A DNA stretch of 64,000 bases from Burkholderiales bacterium (GCA_017307855.1 JAFKGD010000007.1:372001-436000), one strand, 5' to 3'; counted from the stretch's first letter, positions 1 through 9,339 are shown. Numbers and translations are program-made. The notes: generated by a model not told the origin, from the letters alone.

Positions 1-773
1 CCCATCGGCGCTTCGGGCATCGGCCCGGGCAGCGGAGCCGAAGCTGCCAAACCGACCTGTGCGGCCGCAGGATGGATCCCCATCCATTCTTCGAGCGCCC
101 GCCGTCCACGGGCCGGCAGTTCAGCAATCAGCGCGGCCGGAATCGCGAAGTTGAGATTCTGTCCATCGCGCTCGGAGCCCGCCATGATGCCGATCAGGCG
201 CCCCTGTGCATCGAACAGGCCCCCACCCCCGGAACCTGGGGAGACCGGAGCCGATGTCTGCAGCATACGAACCTGATTCGTCTCGTCGCGCCGGAGGCCC
301 GACAGCAGGCCATCGCTCAACGTGCTCTCCATGCCCTTCGGGCTTCCGATTGCATACACCCTCATGCCCACTCGCAGCGAGGAAATCTCGGCGACCACGA
401 CTGCGGGAGCACGAAAGTTGGCGACCTTGAGCTGACACAGATTGCGCTCGGCGTCCGGGTATTCGAGCGTGGCGCCATAGCTCACGTTGGCACGCATCAC
501 CCGCACGTGCGCTGCCTGCCGCAGAGCGCCGCAGGTGGTTACCAGCCGACCCGGCCCCACCACGACCGCGCTGGAAATAGCGGCATTCTGGCCGTTGCGA
601 TCGACGACCCCCACGGTCCACACGCTCTGCTCAAGGCGCTCGTAGATCGAATCAACCGCCTGGGCGGTCGCTGCCGGAGCAGAGAGCGCTGCGGCCACCA
701 TGGCGGGGGCCCACCCTGGCAGGCCGAAATACCTCACACCTCGTATCCGACCGCCGCCCGGATCGCTTGCCAC
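1..773 (-). CDS. Trypsin-fold serine-protease-like protein without catalytic triad (3' end cut by window)
   Basis: Chymotrypsin/HtrA-like fold read on the minus strand; the frame is open to the window edge, so the C-terminus is missing. The GTG start at 773 follows GGAG by 5 nt and an in-frame stop lies just upstream; GTG at 737 and ATG at 701 are alternatives. A signal-peptide-like stretch ends near 'ATAQA' (residues about 21-39). All landmarks of the fold are recognisable but the active-site residues are replaced: 'LVTTCGAL' where the family has 'VTNCHVL' (Gly82 for His), 'DAERNLCQLKV' (Asn111 for Asp) and 'SPGSGGGGLFD' (Gly182 for the Ser of GxSGG). It is therefore probably a non-catalytic exported binding or scaffold protein. 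The fold call is good; the role is unknown. Confidence 0.75.
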   Translation of the reverse strand, partial: MASDPGGGRIRGVRYFGLPGWAPAMVAAALSAPAATAQAVDSIYERLEQSVWTVGVVDRNGQNAAISSAVVVGPGRLVTTCGALRQAAHVRVMRANVSYGATLEYPDAERNLCQLKVANFRAPAVVVAEISSLRVGMRVYAIGSPKGMESTLSDGLLSGLRRDETNQVRMLQTSAPVSPGSGGGGLFDAQGRLIGIMAGSERDGQNLNFAIPAALIAELPARGRRALEEWMGIHPAAAQVGLAASAPLPGPMPEAPM

Positions 774-837
774 GACCGCTCCGTTTTGTAGCTATTTGTA
801 TCGAATTATGGGACGACGGACGCGAGGTGTCGAGGGG

Positions 838-2064
838 TCAGTCCAGGCAGGGCCTCACCTTGGAAGCCGCCAGCTTGGCCTGGCTCCGCGCATGCTCCAC
901 GTCGGCATCGTGCACCAGCGCCACACCCATGCGGCGCTTCACGAAGCTCTCGGGTTTGCCGAACAGACGGATGTCGCAGTTGGGCACGCGCATCGCTTCA
1001 TCCACGCCATCGAACACGATGCCTTTCGCCTCCACGCCGCCGTAGATCACGGCACTGGCGCCCGGGCTCTTGAGCGTGGTGTCCACGGGCAGGCCGAGGA
1101 TGGCGCGCGCATGCAGTTCGAATTCGTTCTGCCACTGCGTGATCATGGTTACCATGCCGGTGTCGTGCGGACGCGGGCTCACCTCGCTGAACCAGACCCG
1201 CTCGCCCTTGACGAACAGCTCGACGCCGAACAGGCCCAGGCCCGAATCCTGTCCGTCGATGCCCACGCCCAGGTTGTCGGTGACGGCCTTGCTGATCTCG
1301 CGCGCACGCTGCAGCGCCTGGGGGTGCATGGGATGCGGCTGCCAGCTCTCCACATAGTCGCCGCTCACCTGCACGTGGCCGATGGGGTCGCAGAAATGGG
1401 TGTGGATGGCGCCATCCTCGCCACGCGCGCGCACGGTGAGCTGGGTGATCTCGTAGTCGAAGTCGATGAAGCCCTCGACGATCACGCGGCCAGGGCCTAC
1501 GCGACCACCCGACATGGCGTAGTCCCAGGCCGTTTGCACATCGGCCGGACCGTCGATCTTGCTCTGGCCCTTGCCGCTGCTGCTCATCACGGGCTTGACG
1601 ATGCACGGATAGCCGATGCCGTTGTCGATGGCGGCCTGCAGCTCGGCCAGCGAATCGCAAAACTTGTACGGGCTGGTGGGCAGGCCCAGCGTCTCGGCGG
1701 CCAGGCGACGGATGCCTTCGCGGTCCATCGTCAGGCGCGCGGCGCGCGCCGTGGGGATGACGCGCACCACGCCAGCGGCTTCCAGCTCCTGCAGCGCGGG
1801 CGTGGCGATGGCCTCGATCTCGGGCACGACGAGGTGCGGGCGCTCGGCCTCGATCAGCGCCTTGAGCTGCGCCGGATCGCTCATGGTGATGGTGCGAGCG
1901 TGATGCGCCACCTGCTGGCCCGGTGCGTTCTCGTAGCGGTCGACGGCGATGGTCTCGACACCCAGGCGTTGCAGGGCGATCAGCACTTCCTTGCCGAGCT
2001 CGCCCGAGCCCAGCAGCATGACTCGGGTGGCGGAGGGAGAGAGGGGGGTACCGAGGCGGGTCAT
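838..2064 (-). CDS. purT: Formate-dependent phosphoribosylglycinamide formyltransferase (GAR transformylase 2)
   Basis: Cytoplasmic ATP-grasp enzyme of purine synthesis that formylates GAR using formate and ATP, an alternative to folate-dependent PurN. The protein has 408 residues, the usual PurT length. The N-terminal domain opens with '[13 protein letters not shown]' and has 'VVPEIEAI'; the ATP-grasp core shows '[13 protein letters not shown]', '[11 protein letters not shown]' and '[13 protein letters not shown]', all PurT hallmarks. It is divergent from the ABC exporter genes, with 77 bp between the two starts. The neighbours give no purine context, so it is probably a single-gene unit. 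Confidence 0.95.
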   Translation of the reverse strand: MTRLGTPLSPSATRVMLLGSGELGKEVLIALQRLGVETIAVDRYENAPGQQVAHHARTITMSDPAQLKALIEAERPHLVVPEIEAIATPALQELEAAGVVRVIPTARAARLTMDREGIRRLAAETLGLPTSPYKFCDSLAELQAAIDNGIGYPCIVKPVMSSSGKGQSKIDGPADVQTAWDYAMSGGRVGPGRVIVEGFIDFDYEITQLTVRARGEDGAIHTHFCDPIGHVQVSGDYVESWQPHPMHPQALQRAREISKAVTDNLGVGIDGQDSGLGLFGVELFVKGERVWFSEVSPRPHDTGMVTMITQWQNEFELHARAILGLPVDTTLKSPGASAVIYGGVEAKGIVFDGVDEAMRVPNCDIRLFGKPESFVKRRMGVALVHDADVEHARSQAKLAASKVRPCLD

Positions 2065-2141
2065 CGTCGGGGCGGGCGGAGGGTTGGGATGGGCGCCACT
2101 GTAGCCCAGGCAGCGGCCCTCGCGCGTTAGACTGCCCGACC

Positions 2142-3065
2142 ATGTCCGCGCCCCTCTTCCAGGCTTCGCGCCTCACCAAGCGCTACGGCGACACCACCGT
2201 GGTGGACGATCTCTCCTTCCACATCGCCCCGGGCGAATGCCTGGGCGTGATCGGGCCCAACGGTGCCGGCAAGACCACCACCATCCGCATGTGCCTGGGC
2301 CTGACGGCGCCCGATGCAGGCGAGATCACCGCCATGGGCAGGCGCATGCCGCAGGACGCGCAGGCGATCAAGGCCGAGTTGGGCGTGGTGAGCCAGTTCG
2401 ACACGCTCGATCCCGACTTCACCTGTGCCGAGAACCTGCAGGTCTACGGCGGCTACTTCGGCATCGGTCGCAAGGCCATGCGCGAACGCACGCCCAGGCT
2501 GCTCGAATTCGCCGCGCTTTCGCACAAGGCCGATGCCAAGCCGGGCGAGCTGTCGGGCGGCATGAAGCGGCGGCTGTCGCTGGCGCGCGCGCTGGTCAAT
2601 GATCCGCGCCTGCTGCTGCTCGACGAACCCACCACCGGCCTGGATCCGCAGGCGCGCCACCTGATGTGGGAGCGGCTGCAGCTGCTGCTGCAGCAGGGCA
2701 AGTCCATCCTGCTGACCACGCACTTCATGGACGAGGCCGAGCGCCTGTGCTCGCGCCTGTTGGTGCTCGACCACGGCCGCAAGATCGCGGAAGGGCCGCC
2801 GCGCGCACTGATCGCCGAGCACCTGGAGCCCGACGTCGTCGAGGTGTACGGCCAGGGCGCACTGGCGCTGGCCGATTCACCAATGAGCCAGCTCGCCGCG
2901 CGCACCGAAGTCAGCGGCGAGACGGTGTTCTTCTACACCCACGACGCGCGCACCCTGATGGCACGGCTGGGCGACACGCCCCATCTGCGCACGCTGCACC
3001 GCCCGGCCAACCTCGAAGACCTGTTCCTCAAGCTGACCGGGCGGCAGATCCGCGCGGCCGGCTGA
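2142..3065 (+). CDS. ABC exporter ATPase, NodI/DrrA-like family
   Basis: Nucleotide-binding subunit of an ABC-2 type exporter, 307 residues. Walker A 'GPNGAGKTT' lies at about 38-46, the signature 'LSGGMKRR' at 137-144 and Walker B '[12 protein letters not shown]' at about 157-168, followed by the H-loop in '[13 protein letters not shown]'. The C-terminal extension of about 80 residues, ending '[12 protein letters not shown]', is typical of NodI-type subunits. The permease gene starts 19 bp downstream, so the two form one transporter. NodI/NodJ export lipo-oligosaccharides in rhizobia, but the family is widespread and the substrate cannot be inferred here; there are no nod genes nearby. Confidence 0.9.
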   Translation: MSAPLFQASRLTKRYGDTTVVDDLSFHIAPGECLGVIGPNGAGKTTTIRMCLGLTAPDAGEITAMGRRMPQDAQAIKAELGVVSQFDTLDPDFTCAENLQVYGGYFGIGRKAMRERTPRLLEFAALSHKADAKPGELSGGMKRRLSLARALVNDPRLLLLDEPTTGLDPQARHLMWERLQLLLQQGKSILLTTHFMDEAERLCSRLLVLDHGRKIAEGPPRALIAEHLEPDVVEVYGQGALALADSPMSQLAARTEVSGETVFFYTHDARTLMARLGDTPHLRTLHRPANLEDLFLKLTGRQIRAAG

Positions 3066-3084
3066 CTTCACGGATACATCCGCC

Positions 3085-3915
3085 ATGGCCGAATCGACCG
3101 CCACCCTGCCCGCATCTGCCACGCCCTCGCCCTGGGGCCCGCCGCGCGTCACCCGCCGCTGGTGGCCGGTGTTCATGCGCAACCTGCTGGTGTGGAAGAA
3201 GCTGGCCGTGCCCAGCCTCATCGGGAACATCGCCGAGCCGCTGATCTGGCTCGTGGCCTTCGGCTACGGCATGGGCGCGCTGGTGGGACAGGTGCAGTTC
3301 CAGGGCCAGGCCGTGCCCTACATCGTCTTCCTGGCCAGCGGCTCGATCTGCATGAGCGCGATGAATGCAGCGTCGTTCGAAGCGCTGTATTCGGCCTTCT
3401 CGCGAATGCACGTGCAGCGCACCTGGGACGGCATCATGAACGCGCCCGTGCGGCTGGACGACGTGGTGCTGGCCGAGCTGCTGTGGGCCGGCTTCAAGTC
3501 GGTGTTCACCGTCACGGCCATCCTGTGCGTGATGCTGGCGCTGGGCATCAGCCACAGCCCCAAGCTGATCACCGCCTGGTTCATCCTGGCCGGCGCGGGC
3601 GTCATGTTCTCGTGCATCGCGCTGATCTTCAACGCGCTGGCCAAGGGCTACGACTTCTTCACCTATTACTTCACGCTGGTGCTCACGCCGATGATGTTCC
3701 TCTCGGGCGTGTTCTTCCCGCTCGACCAACTGCCCGGCGCGGTGCGCGCCATTTCCGCCTGGCTGCCGCTGACCAACGTGGTCGACCTGGTGCGCCCGCT
3801 CTTCCTCGACCGCTGGCCCGACGCGCCGCTGCGCCACGCGCTGGTGCTGCTGGCCTACGCGGGCGGGTGCGGCTGGCTGGCGCTGGCGCTCACGCGGCGG
3901 CGCTTCAGCGCCTGA
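3085..3915 (+). CDS. ABC-2 type exporter permease, NodJ-like family
   Basis: Membrane subunit (276 residues) partnering the preceding ATPase. A cytoplasmic N-terminus of about 30 residues is followed by roughly six hydrophobic segments. The conserved ABC-2 region near the C-terminus is clear: 'LTPMMFLSGVFFPLDQLP' followed by 'LPLTNVVDLVRPL', a NodJ-family signature. The start ATG follows the ATPase stop by 19 bp, indicating a two-gene operon. The substrate is unknown. It is followed by the OhrR operator and ohrR on the same strand, which appear to form a separate unit. Confidence 0.88.
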   Translation: MAESTATLPASATPSPWGPPRVTRRWWPVFMRNLLVWKKLAVPSLIGNIAEPLIWLVAFGYGMGALVGQVQFQGQAVPYIVFLASGSICMSAMNAASFEALYSAFSRMHVQRTWDGIMNAPVRLDDVVLAELLWAGFKSVFTVTAILCVMLALGISHSPKLITAWFILAGAGVMFSCIALIFNALAKGYDFFTYYFTLVLTPMMFLSGVFFPLDQLPGAVRAISAWLPLTNVVDLVRPLFLDRWPDAPLRHALVLLAYAGGCGWLALALTRRRFSA

Positions 3916-3975
3916 AGCAAGGCGCTTGGCGCGGCGTCTTTGCCGCACTTACTTCTTGCCAAGCAAGCCGCGGCG

Positions 3976-3997
3976 ATTGAATTGCACACAATTTAAT
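3976..3997 (+). promoter_or_regulatory. Likely OhrR operator upstream of ohrR
   Basis: A 9-base inverted repeat, ATTGAATTG, 4-base spacer CACA, CAATTTAAT (one mismatch between the arms), lies 21 bp before the ohrR ATG in an AT-rich patch that stands out in this GC-rich sequence. MarR/OhrR repressors bind AT-rich palindromes of this size, with half-sites resembling the AATTGAATT type. Autoregulation of ohrR by this site is inferred from position and symmetry. Confidence 0.7.
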
Positions 3998-4017
3998 TGC
4001 TCGCTACAATATGCACC

Positions 4018-4473
4018 ATGCCTATCGCAACGCCTTCTGCCGACGAACTGCTCAAGCTGGACCACCAGCTGTGCTTCGCCGTGTACTCGGCCTCGCTGGC
4101 CATGACCAGGCTGTACAAGCCCCAGCTCGAAGCGCTGGGCCTCACCTATCCGCAGTACCTCGTCATGCTGGCCCTGTGGGAGCAGGACGCCCCTACCGTC
4201 TCGGCGCTGGGCGAGCGGCTGTCGCTTGACTCGGGCACGCTCACGCCGCTGCTCAAGCGACTGGAAGCCTCCGGCTTCGTGACGCGTCTGCGCGATGCCG
4301 AAGACGAGCGCCGCGTTCTCATCCGCCTGACGCCCGCCGGCCGCCGGCTCAAGACGCGCGCCGCCGCCGTGCCGCGCTGCCTGCTGGCGGCCAGCGAATG
4401 TTCGATCGACGAACTCGCTGGCCTGACGCGCGACCTGCAGGTCCTGCGCGACCGGCTCAAGGCTGCAGCCTGA
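4018..4473 (+). CDS. ohrR: Organic-hydroperoxide-sensing MarR-family repressor
   Basis: Winged-helix repressor of 151 residues from the ATG at 4018; an upstream in-frame ATG at 3997 lies inside the operator and is less likely. The sensing cysteine sits in 'LDHQLCFAVYSAS' (Cys19), matching the N-terminal peroxidatic Cys of OhrR. The MarR helix-turn-helix and wing are clear ('LTYPQYLVMLAL', 'LDSGTLTPLLKRLE', 'DERRVLIRLTPAG'). Further cysteines near 'PRCLLAASEC' could resolve a disulfide, as in two-Cys OhrR proteins. It lies next to ohr, its standard target, with an operator just upstream. Confidence 0.93.
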   Translation: MPIATPSADELLKLDHQLCFAVYSASLAMTRLYKPQLEALGLTYPQYLVMLALWEQDAPTVSALGERLSLDSGTLTPLLKRLEASGFVTRLRDAEDERRVLIRLTPAGRRLKTRAAAVPRCLLAASECSIDELAGLTRDLQVLRDRLKAAA

Positions 4474-4529
4474 CCTGATCTTTACCTTCTTTCCCGTTGT
4501 CCCTTTTCCAACCACCCCAAGGAAGCACC

Positions 4530-4955
4530 ATGACCACTACGCTCGACAAAGTCCTCTACACCGCCGAAGCCCACACCACGGGCGGCCGCGACGGCGCTGG
4601 CAAAAGCAGCGACGGCGCGATCGACGTCAAGCTGAGCTCGCCCGGCTCCGGCAAGCCCGGCACCAACCCCGAGCAGCTGTTCGCCGTCGGTTATGCGGCC
4701 TGCTTCATCGGCGCGATGAAGGCCGTCGGCCCCAAGGTCGGTGTGAAGGTGCCCGACGATGTGGCCATCGACTCCAGCGTCTCCCTGGGCCCGACGAATG
4801 GCGGCGCCGCCTACGGCATCGCCGTCAAGCTGGCCATCACGCTGCCGGGCCTGGACGCCGAATCGGCGAAGAAGCTGGTCGACACCGCCCACCAGGTGTG
4901 CCCGTATTCCAATGCCACGCGCGGCAACATCCCGGTCGACATCACCATCGCCTGA
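4530..4955 (+). CDS. ohr: Organic hydroperoxide resistance peroxidase
   Basis: Thiol peroxidase of the Ohr/OsmC fold that reduces organic and fatty-acid hydroperoxides. The protein has 141 residues; ATG at 4530 follows an AAGGAAG ribosome site. The two redox cysteines are present: Cys58 in 'VGYAACFIGAMK' and Cys124 in 'HQVCPYSNATRGN', as are the conserved Arg20 and Glu48 ('NPEQLFA') of the active site. It lies 56 bp downstream of ohrR, so the two may be co-transcribed and derepressed together when OhrR is oxidised. Confidence 0.96.
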   Translation: MTTTLDKVLYTAEAHTTGGRDGAGKSSDGAIDVKLSSPGSGKPGTNPEQLFAVGYAACFIGAMKAVGPKVGVKVPDDVAIDSSVSLGPTNGGAAYGIAVKLAITLPGLDAESAKKLVDTAHQVCPYSNATRGNIPVDITIA

Positions 4956-4991
4956 TCGCGACTGCGGCAGGGCGTCGCCGACAATGGCGCG

Positions 4992-6005
4992 ATGTCCCTG
5001 CCTGATCACGACGCCAGCCCGGCCCACGCCTACGAGGCGCTCACACCCGATGTGGTGATGGACGCCCTCGCGGCCGTGGGCTTTTTTGCGGACGGCCGCC
5101 TGATGGCGCTGTCGTCCTACGAGAACCGCGTCTACCTTGCGCAACTGGAAGACGGCGATGCCGTGGTCGCCAAGTTCTACCGGCCCGGCCGATGGAGCGA
5201 TGCGCAGATCCTCGAAGAACACACTTTCGCCGCCGAGCTGATGGCGGCCGAGGTGCCGGTGGTCGGCCCGATCGAACGCGAGGGCCGCACGCTGCACCAT
5301 CACGCCGGTTTCTCTTTTTCCGTGAGCCCGCGCCGCGGCGGACGCCGACCCGAGCTGGACGATTTCGACGTGCTCGAATGGATCGGCCGGTTCCTCGCCC
5401 GCATCCATGCAGTCGGCGAGGCGCGCCCGTTCGAAACGCGGCCCGCGCTCGACGCCGCGAGCTTCGGCCATGCCTCGCGCGACTGGCTGGTGCAGCACGA
5501 TGTGATCCCGCTGGACGTGAAGGGCGCCTGGCTGCGCGCCTGCGACGCGGTGCTCTCGCGCATCGACGCCACGCCGCTGGGCGCCGGTGGCGGGCACGGG
5601 CTGCAGCGCCTGCGGCTGCATGGCGACTGCCACCCCGGCAACATCCTGTGGACGCCCGACGAAGGCCCGCACTTCGTCGACCTGGACGACGCGCGCTCCG
5701 GCTTCGCGGTGCAGGACCTGTGGATGCTGCTGGATGGGGAACGGCCGCAGCGCACGCAACAGCTGGGCGCGCTCATCGACGGCTACGAGCAGTTCCGCGA
5801 ATTCGACCGGCGCGAACTGGCATTGATCGAGCCGCTGCGAACACTCAGGCTCATCCACTACAGCGCCTGGCTGGCGCGGCGCTGGGACGATCCGGCATTT
5901 CCGGCGACCTTTCCATGGTTCGGCACCTCCGACTACTGGCAGGGCCAGGCCCGGTTGCTCGAAGACCAGCTCGAAGCACTGGACGAGCCGCCGCTCTCCG
6001 CCTGA
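4992..6005 (+). CDS. srkA: Stress-response protein kinase of the SrkA (YihE) family
   Basis: Ser/Thr kinase with a choline-kinase/aminoglycoside-phosphotransferase fold, 337 residues. The catalytic loop 'LHGDCHPGNILW' and the metal-binding 'FVDLDDARSG' are intact, as is the N-terminal 'SYENRVYLAQ' and the lysine of 'VVAKFYRPGRWS', all characteristic of SrkA. In E. coli the protein counters stress-induced cell death; no partner is visible here. It starts 36 bp after ohr on the same strand and may extend that transcript. Confidence 0.9.
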   Translation: MSLPDHDASPAHAYEALTPDVVMDALAAVGFFADGRLMALSSYENRVYLAQLEDGDAVVAKFYRPGRWSDAQILEEHTFAAELMAAEVPVVGPIEREGRTLHHHAGFSFSVSPRRGGRRPELDDFDVLEWIGRFLARIHAVGEARPFETRPALDAASFGHASRDWLVQHDVIPLDVKGAWLRACDAVLSRIDATPLGAGGGHGLQRLRLHGDCHPGNILWTPDEGPHFVDLDDARSGFAVQDLWMLLDGERPQRTQQLGALIDGYEQFREFDRRELALIEPLRTLRLIHYSAWLARRWDDPAFPATFPWFGTSDYWQGQARLLEDQLEALDEPPLSA

Positions 6006-6041
6006 CTTCGCGCCTGAGGACGCCCACCGGCGCGGGCGGCT

Positions 6042-6488
6042 TCAGGGCTGCGAGGGAACCACGACGCCGCGCTGCACCGGCACGCCGCCGGCCGCAGGCA
6101 CGGTTGCACCGGAAGTGGCCGAACGCGCTGGCGCCGCCGCGCGGTTCGATGGATTGTTGGGGTCGTACAGCACGGTGCCCGTGCCCACACCCACGCCCAC
6201 GCTGGCACCGCTGCCGCCCAGCGGCGTGGAGGCCCCCACACCGACGCCGCCCGTCACGACGCCGCGCTGGTTCACGCCGACACCCACGCCCACCGGGCCG
6301 ACGCCCGTGCCCACACCGGCCGTGACGCCGCCGCTGCCGACGCCCACGCCCACCGACACACCGGGCGCGATGGGCACGCCGATGCCCACGCCAGCGGCGC
6401 AGCCGGACAGCAGCGCCGCCGCCAGGGCGACGACGCCTGCCAGGCCGATCGGGCGGCGGTTCGGTGGGATCGCGGTCATGCGGACCAT
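6042..6488 (-). CDS. Gly/Val-repeat lipoprotein of unknown function
   Basis: A 148-residue predicted lipoprotein. The N-terminus has basic residues, a hydrophobic stretch 'GLAGVVALAAALLSGC' and the lipobox L-S-G-C, so Cys near residue 30 would be lipidated. The body is low complexity: runs of GVGVG / SVGVGVG repeat five or more times, followed by a Pro/Ala-rich tail. Such glycine-zipper-like repeats can insert in or associate with membranes. The start at 6488 could be replaced by the ATG at 6476. It is co-directional with htpG, which ends 10 bp upstream. I do not recognise a named family. Confidence 0.65.
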   Translation of the reverse strand: MVRMTAIPPNRRPIGLAGVVALAAALLSGCAAGVGIGVPIAPGVSVGVGVGSGGVTAGVGTGVGPVGVGVGVNQRGVVTGGVGVGASTPLGGSGASVGVGVGTGTVLYDPNNPSNRAAAPARSATSGATVPAAGGVPVQRGVVVPSQP

Positions 6489-6497
6489 GCTAGCAAA

Positions 6498-8405
6498 TCA
6501 GGCCAGCAGCGCGTTCACGCGCCGCACGTAGGCCGCAGGGTCTTCGGGCAGGCCGCCCTCGGCCAGCAGGGCCTGATCGAACAGGATATGGGCGAGGTCG
6601 TGGAAGTTCGGCGAACCGTCGAGCTTCTTGACCAGCGCGTGGTCGGCGTTGATCTCGAGCACGGGCTTGTTGTCGGGCGCAGGCTGGCCGGCCTGCTTGA
6701 GCAGACGTGCCAGCTGCAGGCTCATGCCGTGCTCGGGCACCACCAGGCAGGCCGGCGAATCGACCAGGCGGGCGGTCACGCGAACGTCTTCGGCCTTGTC
6801 CTTGAGCGCTTCCTTGAGCTTGGCCAGCAGCGGCTTGAACTGTTCCGCGGCTTCTTCGGCGGCCTTCTTCTCGGCCTCGTCCTGCAGGCTGCCGAGATCG
6901 ACCGCGCCCTTGGCCACGCTCTGCAGCGGCGTGCCGTCGAATTCGGTCAGGAAGCCCAGCGCCCACTCGTCCACGCGGTCGGCCATCAGCAGCACTTCGA
7001 TGCCCTTCTTGCGGAAGACCTCGAGTTGCGGACTGCTCTTGGCTGCGGCCAGCGTCTCGGCCGTGAGGTAGTAGATGGCCTGCTGGCCTTCCTTCATGCG
7101 CGCCTTGTAGTCGGCGAAGGAGACAACGGCTTCGTCGCTGGCGGTGGAGACGAAGCGCAGCAGCTTCGCGATGCGCTCGCGGTTGGCCGAATCCTCGCCC
7201 AGGCCTTCCTTGAGCACGGCGCCGAATTCGGACCAGAACTTGCCGTACTTCGCCTTGTCCTCGGCACTCGCCTCGTCGCTGGCCTGCGCCTTCGCCATGT
7301 CCTCGAGCATGGAGAGCACGCGCTTGGTGCTGCCTTCGCGGATGGCCTTCACGTCACGGCTTTCCTGCAGCAGTTCGCGGCTCACGTTGAGCGGCAGATC
7401 GGCCGAATCGACCACGCCGCGCACGAAGCGCAGGTAGGTGGGCATCAGCGCTTCGGCGTCGTCCATGATGAAGACGCGCCGCACGTAGAGCTTGACGCCG
7501 GCCTTCTTGTCGCGGTTGTAGAGGTCGAAAGGCGCGGCGGCCGGCACATACAGCAGCTGGGTGTATTCGGTGCTGCCTTCGACGCGGTTGTGGCTCCAGG
7601 CCAGCGGCGGCTGGAAGTCGTGCGCGATGCCCTTGTAGAACTCGGCGTACTGCTCGTCGCTGATGTCCTTCTTGGGGCGGGTCCAGAGCGCGCTGGCCTG
7701 GTTGACGGTGTCCCACTCGTCGGTGAGCACCATCTCGCCGCCGGTGTTGTCCTCGCCTTCCTTCCACTCTTCGCGGCGCATGCGGATGGGCAGCGCGATG
7801 TGGTCCGAGTACTTGCCCACCAGCTCCTTGAGCTTCCAGGTTGACGCATAGTCGAGCGCATCGTCGCGAAGGTGCAGCGTGACGCTGGTGCCACGCTGTG
7901 AACGATCGATGGACTCGACCTCGAAGTCGCCGGTCCCGGTGCTGCTCCAGCGCACGCCTTCGGCGGCCGGCAGGCCGGCACGGCGCGATTCGACCGTGAT
8001 GCGGTCGGCCACGATGAAGCCCGAATAGAAGCCCACGCCGAACTGGCCGATGAGCTGGGCATCCTGCTTCTGGTCGCCCGAAAGCTTGCCCATGAATTCG
8101 CGCGTGCCGCTCTTGGCGATGGTGCCCAGGTTGTCGATGGCCTCCTGCTGCGACAGGCCGATACCGTTGTCGGCGATGGTCAGCGTCTTCGCGGCCTTGT
8201 CGAACGAGATGCGCACCTCGAGCTGCGGATCGTTCTCGTACAGCTCGGGCTTGTCCAGTGCCTCGAAGCGCAGCTTGTCGCAGGCGTCCGACGCGTTGGA
8301 GACCAGCTCGCGCACGAAGATCTCGGGGTTGGAGTACAGCGAATGGGTGACCAGGTGCAGCAGTTGCGCGACTTCGGCCTGGAAGGAATGGGTTTGCTTG
8401 CTCAT
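6498..8405 (-). CDS. htpG: Hsp90-family molecular chaperone HtpG
   Basis: Cytoplasmic ATP-dependent chaperone, 635 residues, full length. The GHKL ATPase domain is intact: '[14 protein letters not shown]', '[20 protein letters not shown]' and '[12 protein letters not shown]'. The middle domain ('[18 protein letters not shown]') and C-terminal dimerisation domain follow. ATG at 8405 is chosen because it begins the conserved '[12 protein letters not shown]' and because an upstream extension would run through the heat-shock promoter at 8441-8469. Regulation by sigma32 is strongly supported by that promoter. Confidence 0.97.
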   Translation of the reverse strand: MSKQTHSFQAEVAQLLHLVTHSLYSNPEIFVRELVSNASDACDKLRFEALDKPELYENDPQLEVRISFDKAAKTLTIADNGIGLSQQEAIDNLGTIAKSGTREFMGKLSGDQKQDAQLIGQFGVGFYSGFIVADRITVESRRAGLPAAEGVRWSSTGTGDFEVESIDRSQRGTSVTLHLRDDALDYASTWKLKELVGKYSDHIALPIRMRREEWKEGEDNTGGEMVLTDEWDTVNQASALWTRPKKDISDEQYAEFYKGIAHDFQPPLAWSHNRVEGSTEYTQLLYVPAAAPFDLYNRDKKAGVKLYVRRVFIMDDAEALMPTYLRFVRGVVDSADLPLNVSRELLQESRDVKAIREGSTKRVLSMLEDMAKAQASDEASAEDKAKYGKFWSEFGAVLKEGLGEDSANRERIAKLLRFVSTASDEAVVSFADYKARMKEGQQAIYYLTAETLAAAKSSPQLEVFRKKGIEVLLMADRVDEWALGFLTEFDGTPLQSVAKGAVDLGSLQDEAEKKAAEEAAEQFKPLLAKLKEALKDKAEDVRVTARLVDSPACLVVPEHGMSLQLARLLKQAGQPAPDNKPVLEINADHALVKKLDGSPNFHDLAHILFDQALLAEGGLPEDPAAYVRRVNALLA

Positions 8406-8440
8406 GTCGTCTGTGTTGGAAAGGAACGCGGCTGGCGGCC

Positions 8441-8469
8441 AGATGGGGGCCCGGCGGGGCGCTTTCAAG
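8441..8469 (-). promoter_or_regulatory. Sigma32 heat-shock promoter of htpG
   Basis: Read on the minus strand: -35 CTTGAAA (8463-8469), 14-base spacer, -10 CCCCATCT (8441-8448). Both boxes match the RpoH consensus, and the first gene downstream is htpG, a classical heat-shock gene, 36 bp beyond the -10 box. Confidence 0.9.
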
Positions 8470-8496
8470 CCCCGGATTATCCTGTCGCAGCCGGGC

Positions 8497-9279
8497 TCAG
8501 AAGCGCTCGTGCGGCGCCAGGTAGCGCCACTGCCCCATGGGCAGCTGGCCCAGGGTCACGCGGCCTATGCGCACGCGCTTCAAGCCCACCACGTGCAGGC
8601 CCACGGCCTCGCACATGCGGCGTATCTGGCGCTTCTTGCCTTCTGTGAGCACGAAGCGCAACTGCTCGGGGTTCTGCCAATCCACCTGCGCGCGCTTGAG
8701 CGGCTTGCCGTCCAGCGACAGGCCGTGGCGCAGTCGCGCCAGTTGCGCGGAGGGAAAAGCCGCCTGCACGTCCTGCTGCACGGCGCCGTAGTGCACGCGC
8801 ACCAGGTATTCCTTCTCGACCTCGGAGTCCTCGCCGATCAGCTGGCGCGCCACGCGGCCGTCCTGCGTGAGCACCAGCAGGCCGGTGGAATCGATGTCGA
8901 GCCGGCCCGAGGGCGCCAGGTTGCGCAGCTGCGAGGGCACGAAGCGGGTGCGGCTGGTGTCGCCCTGCCAGTGGCTGCGGGCGCCGATCAGGGTGATGGC
9001 GGGCTGGTGACCATCCTCGGCCTGCCCGCTCACGTAGCCCACGGGCTTGTGCAGCAGCACGGTCACGCGCTGCTCCTGCTCGCCGGCGGCACGGCGATCC
9101 ACCTCGATGCGGTCGGACGGCAGCACCTTCACGCCCATGGCGGCTGGCTGGCCGTTGACGCGCACCCAGCCCCGCTCGATCCATTCGTCGGCCTCGCGGC
9201 GCGAGCACAGGCCCAGTTCGGCCATGCGCTTGTTCAGGCGGACGGGTTCGGCGGGTGCTGGGCTGGAGGGCGAGGACAT
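8497..9279 (-). CDS. RNA pseudouridine synthase, RsuA/RluF family
   Basis: Cytoplasmic enzyme isomerising uridine to pseudouridine in ribosomal RNA, 260 residues. An N-terminal S4 RNA-binding domain ('[20 protein letters not shown]', 'VRVNGQ') is followed by the catalytic domain with '[17 protein letters not shown]', whose first Asp is the invariant nucleophile, and 'EKEYLVRV', '[15 protein letters not shown]'. The overall pattern is closest to RluF (23S rRNA, U2604 in E. coli), but RluB or RsuA specificity cannot be excluded by eye. It ends 92 bp upstream of the htpG start; htpG has its own promoter in that gap. Confidence 0.85.
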   Translation of the reverse strand: MSSPSSPAPAEPVRLNKRMAELGLCSRREADEWIERGWVRVNGQPAAMGVKVLPSDRIEVDRRAAGEQEQRVTVLLHKPVGYVSGQAEDGHQPAITLIGARSHWQGDTSRTRFVPSQLRNLAPSGRLDIDSTGLLVLTQDGRVARQLIGEDSEVEKEYLVRVHYGAVQQDVQAAFPSAQLARLRHGLSLDGKPLKRAQVDWQNPEQLRFVLTEGKKRQIRRMCEAVGLHVVGLKRVRIGRVTLGQLPMGQWRYLAPHERF

Positions 9280-9339
9280 GGCAGGGGCATGGGGCAGCAG
9301 ACACCCGAGCCTACCGCAGTCACCGCCGCGGCACCCGCA

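Noticed and set aside
72-791. A 239-codon plus-strand open frame at the left edge
   Set aside because: The minus-strand frame here encodes a clear trypsin-fold protein with a signal peptide and a ribosome site; the plus-strand product is His/Arg-rich and unlike any family.
2142-3915. True nodulation genes nodI and nodJ
   Set aside because: The proteins belong to the broad NodI/NodJ exporter family, but no other nod genes or nod boxes are present, so the symbols are not applied.
6042-6488. The GVG-repeat region as a DNA tandem repeat or CRISPR-like array
   Set aside because: The units are short, imperfect and in frame with a lipoprotein; there are no spacers or conserved direct repeats.
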